From positions 1-33,624 of the forward strand of contig LT642208.1 in the NCBI GenBank assembly GCA_900128585.1: a stretch of DNA of 33,624 nt, written 5' to 3'. Below, piece by piece: positions 9,125 through 17,800 of this stretch; position 1 is the first letter of the stretch, and each line of letters starts with the position of its first letter. The notes beneath the pieces are model-generated. The model ran no database searches. It worked only from the letters and a program-made list of their open reading frames with translations, and was not told the DNA's origin. The translations under genes and the position numbers were made by a program. Origin of the DNA: Stramenopiles sp. TOSAG23-3. Taxonomy: Eukaryota; Sar.

Positions 9125-9741
9125 AAAAGGCTGGACAGCCCCGGCCGTATTTGTATATCTCAGAGAGTATATATATATAATAATATGTATAGACTAGACT
9201 ATGCATAATAATTATATTTTATTTTTAGGACTGACTTCATTATTTTAAAAGGTAGAAACCTCCTCAGCTCTTATTAAAATATTGTTCTGTTGTTCTGTGC
9301 CTAGTTCTGTTCTTCTTAAAGTTTAAATTGTTCTTGTCTTTTTTTTTGTTAGTACGGGGTCTAGCAGAAGAAAGAACGAATATCGTGAAAATAAGGAATT
9401 CTCCCCCCCTAACATTATACTGTATGCTCTGATCATACTGTATACTTAATAATATAGATACAGCATTTAAACATCTGTGTATATTTTTCTTCTTTCTTTC
9501 CTTTTTTTTCTTCCTTTTTTTTTTTTTTTTTTTTTTTTTCTTTTTTCTCTTCTTCTCATAACTCATATTAATATTTAATATACTCCTCCTTCTTCTTTTT
9601 TTCTATTATTAGGCCTACTTTCTTACAAAAAAGCTATTCCCTTTCCACAAATGTCCCAAACGTGAGCTTCCGTTTCCACATCACTCTCTCCACGTTCTCA
9701 TCCCAGTGGAACTTCACCTGCGAGAAAAGGCAACGACCACC
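9125..9741. other. AT-rich spacer with 25-base T run
   Basis: No gene. The stretch 9484-9560 is pyrimidine-rich on the + strand and includes an unbroken run of 25 T (9515-9539). Downstream, 9640-9741 is more balanced and leads into the CCACCATG start of the phosphatase gene. Confidence 0.6.
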
Positions 9742-11034
9742 ATGCGTTCCGCTACCGCTCTTTTTTTCGCGCATTGCGCTGTTTTAGGACTGTTGTCCGT
9801 TGTCCAGGCTGCCCCCGGGCAGGGGCACCTCTCTATCTCCGAAACTCCGAACGCAATGCGAATCATGTGGGTCGACTTTAACGCTACTGATGGGTACGTC
9901 GCGTACGGAACTTCAGAGGAGAGCCTTGTCAACAAAGGAATGGCATCGATGGACACGTACAAAATCAGCGACATGTGCGGTGCCCCGGCGAATGAATCGA
10001 GCAACTGGGTTGAACCTGGAAACATTTTCACCGCCGAAATGACCGGTCTGAAACCGGGAAAGGTGTACTACCAGTTTGGCGGCAAAAGCGCAAGCCTTAG
10101 CCCTGTTCGCTCTTTTCACTTTGGGCCAAAGAGCTCAACCACAACCTCTTTCATTGCATACGGTGACATGGGCACCATGGCGCCCAACGACAAGAATTCC
10201 ACTGCAGAGATCCTGGCGCACGTCAGTGATGTAGACGTGATAATTCACGTGGGGGACATATCCTATGCTATGGGGCACGCGAAGAAGTGGGAAGAGTGGT
10301 TTACGGAGATCGAGCCTGTCGCAACGCAAGTGCCCTACCACGTGTGCCTTGGAAATCACGAGTACGATTGGCCGACCCAGTCCTTCAAGCCGAAGCTATT
10401 TTCGTACATGAAGGACGGCGGGGGCGAGTGCGGCATTCCGTACGATAAGCGCTTTCACATGCCGGGCCCGAAGCTTCGCACGAAAGACTTTCTAACGGGG
10501 TCGACGAACATTTACCACAGCATCAACGTGGGGCTAGTGCATTTCATTATGCTGTCGAGCGAGCACAATATGACCGTCGGCAGTGAGCAGTACGAATGGC
10601 TCTTGAGCGATTTGCAGGGTGTAAATCGGTCCGTAACTCCATGGGTGGTCTTTGGCCAACATAGACCGTTTTATGGCAGCACGGTTGTAAGGATTTTGCC
10701 AGAATACTCAATAATGAGAAAAATTCTGGAGCCACTTTTCGTTAAGTACAAGGTAGATTTGGTCCTGTTTGGGCACATTCACCAGTACCAGAGAACGTGC
10801 CGTATGGTCAACCACAAATGCAACGACGACGGCCCGGTTTACATCGTGGTTGGAACGGCAGGAGCCACCACGCAGGTCCCGTTTCTGCCAGTCTTGAAGC
10901 ACTGGATGAAATTTAGAAGCGACGATTTTGGAATATCTAAATTCAAAGCTTATAATTCAACGCATATGAACGTGAATTGGTATCTGGACAAGAACGGCAC
11001 AGTCGGGGATTCGTTTTGGATCGAACGCTCCTAA
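9742..11034 (+). CDS. Secreted purple acid phosphatase-like metallophosphoesterase
   Basis: 430 residues; the ATG at 9742 has a strong context (ACCACCATGCG) and opens a signal peptide (about 1-25, ending VVQA). A fibronectin-like N-terminal domain follows, then the metallophosphoesterase domain. All five metal-binding blocks of purple acid phosphatases are visible: GDMG (141-144), GDISY (171-175), GNHE (204-207), VFGQH (303-307) and GHIH (344-347). The Y of GDxxY is the tyrosine that gives the Fe(III) charge-transfer colour in this family. The expected activity is hydrolysis of phosphomonoesters at acid pH in the secretory path, vacuole or outside the cell, consistent with phosphate scavenging. 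The length fits plant-type high-molecular-weight members. Several N-glycosylation sites are present. There is no membrane anchor at the C-terminus. Confidence 0.93.
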   Translation: MRSATALFFAHCAVLGLLSVVQAAPGQGHLSISETPNAMRIMWVDFNATDGYVAYGTSEESLVNKGMASMDTYKISDMCGAPANESSNWVEPGNIFTAEMTGLKPGKVYYQFGGKSASLSPVRSFHFGPKSSTTTSFIAYGDMGTMAPNDKNSTAEILAHVSDVDVIIHVGDISYAMGHAKKWEEWFTEIEPVATQVPYHVCLGNHEYDWPTQSFKPKLFSYMKDGGGECGIPYDKRFHMPGPKLRTKDFLTGSTNIYHSINVGLVHFIMLSSEHNMTVGSEQYEWLLSDLQGVNRSVTPWVVFGQHRPFYGSTVVRILPEYSIMRKILEPLFVKYKVDLVLFGHIHQYQRTCRMVNHKCNDDGPVYIVVGTAGATTQVPFLPVLKHWMKFRSDDFGISKFKAYNSTHMNVNWYLDKNGTVGDSFWIERS

Positions 11035-11319
11035 TACTTCCCTGTTGCATATATGCTCTGAAGAGTTAAAAAACAAATGAAATAATTCGTACGTACTCTT
11101 TTAAGATTCTTAACTATTCTGTGCGTGTGATTTATTTACTATATATTTTGTTATATATAACAAGGAGGAGTTTGGGTTCTTGAACGGTTTTACCTTCTTT
11201 TTTCTTTTCTTTTTTGAGAGTCTTAAAACATACTATAAAAACATACTATATAATTTGTTTTTTTATATTTTGTTTTTTTTTTAAATGGGGGTAAACTACA
11301 ACGCCCCTCTAGAAACACC

Positions 11320-12423
11320 TCACCTCAACGCCCCGTAGTTGACGACTTCCCGGCTCTCGCCGTCTTCCACGCCGTCTTCGGCCATCTTTCCGTACCCAAC
11401 GCCGTGGGCAAAATCATCACGTCCTCTATTTTTTACAGGGGTCGAACGTCCCTGTGAAGTTCGAAGGCGCTGCTCTGCCGTCTGCCGCATCAAAAATAAC
11501 AGGGCGAGGCCGGGGATCCATGTAGGGATCCAACTGTCTAAGGAGAGGTACAGGGCAAAGATGCGGCTCTTCTGCCCCGCTCCCCAGTTGCTATGGAACG
11601 TGTTCATTGTAATGACTGCAAACCGCAGCAGAAAGCACGCGAAGCAGAGGCTCATCATGGAAATTAGGCGACAAACCATGACTTGGAATTTATGGCTTCC
11701 ATACGACGATCCGACAACGGAATTTATTCTTGCGCGCAGGCGCAGGCCAAAGATGATCGTCAACATTGCGAGAATTATCTGAGCCAGCATGACCGTGATA
11801 ATGAACGCGACGTACCAGTGGCTGTCATTCAAATCCCCTACGTCCCCGACAAAAATACGCACCAACAGAATTATTGCTGCAATTATGACGCTTGCATTGA
11901 TCATAATCATGCTGTATTGGTATCGTCGGCGAGACCGTACTTGCGGCGATTCGAACGAGTTCGACCGAACGGCCGTCGGATCGACCGGCTGCGCAACGTT
12001 GTGCCACTCGTTTATTACAATTGTGAACGCAAGAAAAAAAGCAACGAACGCAATCATGTGGCACGGGTAAAGCGATACCCAGTAGTCCTTGTGCGGTCCG
12101 TCGTTCTGGAAAAATAACCATGCGGCATACTGGGGGATCTCGAGTACAAACGACACAAACATAAACGCGTGGAACAGCAACCTTGGCAAAACAGCATATC
12201 CAGTGCTTTCGTACCTTAACAACTGCGCCGAATATTCCCCGCGCCACCGCAGGCGTCCCCACGACACGACCTGGACGAACAGACGATATGCAGCGATCAG
12301 GGACATAACAATAAAACCAATAAAACCAATTACCGCCGCTCGGTGCCCATCGTCTAACGTGACCTGCTTTTTGAACGAATTGGCCACGAAGTCGGACCTA
12401 CCCACGTCTGAGAGCGTAGACAT
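11320..12423 (-). CDS. Seven-helix membrane protein, TOM1/THH1-like
   Basis: 367 residues starting at the ATG at 12421-12423. Seven hydrophobic segments are visible at about 28-52, 80-100, 117-139, 170-193, 203-227, 248-272 and 287-312, with a short polar C-terminal tail. The third helix ends INEWHNVAQP, resembling the FWAEIYHQAR element of plant TOM1/TOM3/THH1 proteins, and helix order and length also fit that family. From memory, TOM1 proteins are vacuolar or endosomal membrane proteins related to GPR137, but the sequence similarity here is low. A diverged GPCR-like protein is the alternative. It is convergent with the phosphatase gene (285 bp between stop codons). No signal peptide or intron is seen. 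Confidence 0.7.
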   Translation of the reverse strand: MSTLSDVGRSDFVANSFKKQVTLDDGHRAAVIGFIGFIVMSLIAAYRLFVQVVSWGRLRWRGEYSAQLLRYESTGYAVLPRLLFHAFMFVSFVLEIPQYAAWLFFQNDGPHKDYWVSLYPCHMIAFVAFFLAFTIVINEWHNVAQPVDPTAVRSNSFESPQVRSRRRYQYSMIMINASVIIAAIILLVRIFVGDVGDLNDSHWYVAFIITVMLAQIILAMLTIIFGLRLRARINSVVGSSYGSHKFQVMVCRLISMMSLCFACFLLRFAVITMNTFHSNWGAGQKSRIFALYLSLDSWIPTWIPGLALLFLMRQTAEQRLRTSQGRSTPVKNRGRDDFAHGVGYGKMAEDGVEDGESREVVNYGALR

Positions 12424-13639
12424 ATTTCAGAAAGTGCACTGTATTGCGAGTCTCCCAGCCTCCGAAAGAAAATTTCTTCCCAGACGGTCACTGCTAACGG
12501 TGCGAGTGGAAACGAAACAACTAGAGAAAGAATAGAAAAGGGTCAAGCCAACTTTTGAATTCTATAGTTCGTCTAGTAGAAGTATATTTGAAATCCAGCA
12601 ATACAATGCTAAATGTTTTGTCAATTAGTAACAGTTATGCTATAATTAATACCATGATGACGCTGCAATAATAATACCAAGTAATACACAACACAAATAA
12701 TAATTGAAAATCAAAATGATTCATCATAGTCGTCAATAATAGAGGAAGAAGAAAGAAGAAGGTTTCGGGGGTTCTTCTGAGATGACCTCATCAATATTAC
12801 GAGTAGACCATAGATCCAATCCTCGTAGACCAAAGACCATTGCTGATGAAAATGAAGTAGAATAAATAAAATATTAAAATTAGAAGGAAGAAAGAAGAAG
12901 GTTGATTTCTTCAGGACGGACGGATAAATTTACATAGACCAATATATATACATATAAATACCAAAGGGAGCATTTAAATAAATAAATTGTTTTAGAAGTA
13001 AGAAATGGATTATTTTATTAAGTCGTCTAGGATAAATTTACATATACATAGCAAAGGGCATTGAAAGAAAAAAATGGATACCTCTAGATTTAATATAGTG
13101 TCTAATAATAAAGGGGAAAAAAATGAATAATTTTAATTGAGGAACCGGGGGTCCTGTTTAGTCGTTCTCCGTTGTTTAAGTTTCTTCTTCCTTCTATCTT
13201 CTTGTTTATTAAGCTAATTTATTTTTATTTTTTTCACATGTTAAAAAAAAAATTATTATTATTATAATACATTGGTAATATTGGGAAAATTTAAGGTAAT
13301 ATTGGGGATTTTATTACACAGTATTATTATTTTTTATATTTTACAGTACTTCTTCTCCTCTCTTCTATAATAATTATTAAATTGCATAAACTTTGCACTT
13401 TTAAAAACAGGTATTATATTATACGTGGACCTTTACATTTTAAGCCGTTTCCCTATTACGTCAGATTAGACTAAAATGTCAACTGATCTAACTAACTACA
13501 AAGAGGTTAACAATTATTCTGTCCCTTCTCTTTGATTTGTTTCATAGTTTTTTTCTATGACCAAGCACGAAGAGTACGTTTCTGGAGCAAGGCCTTTGAT
13601 TACAGTTTTCGTGAGCTGCGGAAGCTTATTTTTGTGACC
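12424..13639. other. AT-rich spacer between divergent genes
   Basis: 1.2 kb without a supported gene. It contains a 15-bp direct repeat GGATAAATTTACATA (12922-12936 and 13030-13044), each followed within about 50 bp by CAAAGGG, so the two segments look like diverged tandem copies. A GTCGTCT heptamer lies at 13022-13028. Frames extending upstream of 13640 into this spacer lack an ATG. Confidence 0.55.
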
Positions 13640-14779
13640 ATGATGTCAATTCCAAGACCAAACAACGGGTGGTTCTTCCCGCAACTCTACATTCGCCCGA
13701 ATTACTTTTTTATAATTACCCCCTTTGGCACGCAGCAGGTCCCTTTCAAACCGATTATAGTGATTCCCACATTTGTCGTTTGCCTGTTGCTCCTCCTTTG
13801 GTTTCTGGTACGGAAGTGCCTCTTCTCCAAACGATACGTAGAGGCGAAGAAAAAGAAAAAGATATTGTACATTGCAACGCTGGGAGAGGACAAAGGGCGT
13901 GGCTTCTTGGACTATTTCATGGGAATTGTTGCCCTCTCTGGGCTTGTAAAGGACGATCAGGTCGACTGCGTGGGAATAGTGACCGGCAAACCGTCCAACA
14001 AAAAAATGATAGACCGGTGGATACGCGCGTTCCACCTTTTTGAAGACGTTGTGGTGCCGGTCTACAGCGAAGAGAACGACTTCATTCTGAAGAGTGTAGA
14101 GCAGCACGGCAACGAGCTGTGCGTTGTGGTAGCTGGGCAGATGACGCCGCTAAAGAATGCAATTTTAATGTGCATAGAAGGGCGTGGCGCCAACCCATTC
14201 CTAAAATTAGACTCGATAGTTTGGCCAGAGCTGTGCGTGGAATTGAAGACGAAGCCAGGGCTCAAAAAGAAATGCCCATGCTGCCGCACAAAGGCGCCAC
14301 CACGGAAGATCATCATCCCAAGCATAAGCCGTTGCGGCAAGTTCGTTAAAAACGATGCACGGGGAACAGATTTTTTGTGCTCCAGACTTCAAAAATCCGT
14401 CAGCTTCGTATCCTGTGAGCCCATGAAACCAAGCGCAAGATTCAAGAAAGAGCACTTGAAGGTTGTCGCCTCGCGGATGTGGCTCGCGTTGAAGCCAGGA
14501 GACAGAGAAGAGGTACTGGGGGAAATGTTTGCCCTGCCAAAGAGTGACGTGGGCGAGCGGAGCATTCATAGTAAAACAGAAAGCCTAGAAGGAGAGGGCA
14601 TGCATTTTTCGCTTGTCGGCATGTTTTTCTTTCCCGACAATAAACGCCAGAAAGTGCAAAAACTCTTTCCCGTGAGGAAATGGGGACGCCACAAAATCAT
14701 CGGTCCTGCCGTCGTCGACGGTACCATTTCAGAATCAACCGCAGAGGTTCTGTTGGACTCTGTCTTGAGAGGATTCTGA
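13640..14779 (+). CDS. Membrane-anchored protein resembling a degenerate nucleoside hydrolase
   Basis: 379 residues from the ATG at 13640 (GTGACCATGATG); the frame is open further upstream but without an ATG. One transmembrane helix lies at about 38-59, followed by a basic stretch (SKRYVEAKKKKK). The rest suggests the inosine-uridine nucleoside hydrolase fold: strand ILYIAT followed by GEDKGRGFLDYFMGIVAL (82-99), where family members have DxDxxxDDxxAL. CVGIVTG (110-116) and VVVAGQMTPLKNAI (162-175) correspond to the family's VATGPLTNLA block. KNDARGTDFL (237-246) then SVSFVSCEP and FKKEHL match the later part. Most calcium-binding aspartates are not conserved, so it is probably not an active hydrolase of the usual type. 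A CPCC pair (212-215) is an insertion. Function unknown. The match is by eye and could be wrong. Confidence 0.6.
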   Translation: MMSIPRPNNGWFFPQLYIRPNYFFIITPFGTQQVPFKPIIVIPTFVVCLLLLLWFLVRKCLFSKRYVEAKKKKKILYIATLGEDKGRGFLDYFMGIVALSGLVKDDQVDCVGIVTGKPSNKKMIDRWIRAFHLFEDVVVPVYSEENDFILKSVEQHGNELCVVVAGQMTPLKNAILMCIEGRGANPFLKLDSIVWPELCVELKTKPGLKKKCPCCRTKAPPRKIIIPSISRCGKFVKNDARGTDFLCSRLQKSVSFVSCEPMKPSARFKKEHLKVVASRMWLALKPGDREEVLGEMFALPKSDVGERSIHSKTESLEGEGMHFSLVGMFFFPDNKRQKVQKLFPVRKWGRHKIIGPAVVDGTISESTAEVLLDSVLRGF

Positions 14780-14889
14780 TTGAAACAGAAAAATGACCCG
14801 CGCGTAAAAACATTTTTTTTAAAGACACTTACATGTAGCTTGTCGTTCATATTTACAGAATTTAAACACCAGTATCTGGAACACCCTAT

Positions 14890-17800
14890 CTATTGCTCCG
14901 ACAACTGCGTCAGCTTGTTTTGCAGCCTAGTTTTCATAGCTTGCAGGCGCCGGGTCATGTCCAAGTCATCATCATGGACATGAGACTCAAGCGTTTGGGT
15001 TTCAGGCGTTGAAACGTTCGTTGGCAACTGAACCTCCTTCAGTTCGCCCGAAATATGCTCTCGCTGGCGGGGGTGTGCATCGTGCGCATGCGCTTGACGG
15101 GCGCGAGCCCTCTTCGCATGAGCTATCTGTGCGTGCAATTTTTCTGCCTCCAATTTGTTGGCTTCTTCTGCCGCTGCAATGGCCCGTTCTTGGTCCAGGT
15201 CGTGCGTCCCATGGTGGTGATGGTGTACCATCAGCGTTTCTTTGGGCGCGTAGCCTCCACCCACCCGGATGGGCTTGGGGGAATGGTCCTCTGGAGCTTT
15301 AATTACGGCCTTGGGGCGGGGTCGTGGGGCCTGTATGTTTTCTTTATGAGGGTTTTGGAACAAGGTAATTGCTTGCTTTAAATTGCGGATCAAAATGTTT
15401 TTCTCCCTCAACAATTTCTCGCACTCCGCAATCCTTGCTTCCAGTTGCTGGCACCGAGTCCTGCAATTCATCAAATCGGCTTCCAAGGCGGCTATCCTTT
15501 CATTCTTCTCAAAAATTTCATCGCGGTGGTCCGCCTCCATTTTCTTTATGGTTTCGTTCAGTTGGGCTATGATATGCTCAAACGACTCTTTTTCACGAAG
15601 CAAAATAGAAATTTCGTGGCTTTTCCCTTCTACGGCTAGCTTTAAATCCTTGATCAGGCCCAATGACGACTCCAGCTTCATCTCCATCGACGTTTGGTCT
15701 CTCGCAGCAGCAGCCTGGGTTTCGCCCATTTCCTTCTCAACCTGCATTCTCGCGTCCTCTTCCACGTTTAATTGCTGTTCTACGGAATGGACCATTTTCT
15801 TGAGAGACTTAATTTCCTTCTTCAACGATCTTTTTTCTTTCGACCACTCATCTGCGCACTTGCTGGCTTTGAGGATTTCATTTTTCGTCTCCAGTTTGGC
15901 CTCTTCCAGTTTCTCCTTCACCGTGGCCTTCTCGCCCTCGACCTGCTGCAGTTTGTCGTTGATGCCCGTTGCTTCTTCCAGCATCTGGGACATTTTTTTG
16001 TCTCGTGCGACCAGCCTTGCTTCCAGATCTTTCACGCGCCCATTGGTCAAACTGTTCTCCTCGGAAAGCATCTCGTTCTCCTTTCGCAGTTTGGCAACTT
16101 CGACCATTAAGCCCTCCAAATCGTTCGCAACACTCCTCACGCCCCGGGAGACAATCATGGTCTTGTTGGCTTTCTCCCGCGCTTGATCGTCCAAGCGCTC
16201 CATTTCCTCGCTCATACTGTTCACACGGCCCTGAATCTGAAGCTTTTCTCTTTCCCACTCCAACTCTCTTAGCGCAAACCCCTCCTCCTGAACGTTCTTC
16301 TCGCGCCTAATGATAGCAACCGCACGGTTCCATTCTCGCTCTTGCTCCTCCGCTTCTTCCCTCAAACTGCAGACTGTTTCCGAGCGAACAATAAAAAGGT
16401 ATTTTCTCCACCCCATCCATGCCCTCTGCGCCCGGTTCAAATCCCGCAAACGGTTTAAGAATGACACCGCCTTTTCCCGCTGACGCATATTGTGCAAATT
16501 TTTTGACCACGCCGTAATTGCCAGTTTCTTCATGTACCTCCTTTTTCGGAGTTCTGCCCTTTGGACAATGACTGATGCGCGGATCAGCCACCTGCCCTTG
16601 TAAGTCTTCCTCTCCGCGGCCTCACGGCGAGACATAGAGACTTTGGTAAACCTCCTCCACTTTCCAAACCGGCGCTTCTGAATGCTGCGCACATAGTGCC
16701 CCATGGCGAGCGCTTCGGCGATCCGATCGCTCTCTGACCGTGCAGTAACCATTTTCCACGCCCAAAGAGTGCGACTTCCGAGCTGCTTTATGTAATGCAG
16801 CACAGCGTTTTCCTTTTTCTCTAACCCTAAGATTTTCATGTACAGACACCATTTCGCAAGTGCTTTGCGACAAATGAACAAATTTGCTTTCCGCTTCAAG
16901 AACAGTTTTTCCATTTTACGCTTTTTTGCCTCGCGTACTTTGTTGTACCACGCAAGGTAGACCCGTGAAAGAAGTGTCCTGCTGTGGGTCTTCTCTGCAT
17001 GAACGTACCTGCTTTGTAAATACTTTCTCTGCCTGATTACGTAGACCCAATGCCTCCACGTCTTTTTCAGTCGCTTCGACCTCTGCTGCTTCACTGCCTG
17101 CTTCACTTTACGGTAAATATGGCGGCTCAGGCTCAACAATTCGCTCCATTTGTAAAACGTCTTTTGAAGCATGGAGGTCTTGTAAAATTCGACTGCCATT
17201 GCCTCTCGATCGTCCACTTGCACGAAATCGTGCAACAAAATTTTGTACTCTTTTGCCTGATGAACTGCGTGGTCACGCTCATGCTGGAGCTTCTCCACTT
17301 TATCGTTCATTTCAGACAGCTTCTTTGCAAGCTGAAGCGCTTTCGTATCGTCTGTGCGGCTTGGGTGAGTTTCATCGACCTTCTCGGCTTTCGGTTTTGT
17401 TCGCGCTCTCGGTTTTATGGACGCTTTCGGCTTTGCTGAGGCTTTCAGTTTTATTGAGTCCTTTGCTGCTGGAGGCGGAGAAGCAACCCCCTTTTGGTCC
17501 CGCCGGCTGTTTGCCTTCTTTCCCAGTGCAGACGGCGAGTGAACTAACGCCTTCCCTTTTGGGGACTTTTTTTTCGCTTTGGGTCCAGCTTGGGAAACGG
17601 GCAACCTGTCCTTCGGGGAATCTGAAAACGGGGTGGCCGGAGGCTCGTGCCGAAGGGTCTCCTCCCACGTCTTTCTGTCTTTCGGGGACAATTCCAAATC
17701 CGCCTCCTTTTTTGCCGGCGTTGCCCTATTCGCTCCTTCGTCTGGTGCAGATCCTGATTTTCCCAAAGCTTTCGTTGGAGAGCGACCAGCATGGCTTTGG

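Noticed and set aside
9264-9566. 100-codon lysine-rich minus-strand frame
   Set aside because: It is created by the T run and pyrimidine tract at 9484-9560 read on the other strand.
15383-16186. 267-codon plus-strand frame opposite the coiled-coil gene
   Set aside because: It is the complement of the glutamate/lysine-rich coiled coil, which naturally gives a Ser/Phe/Leu-rich open antisense frame.
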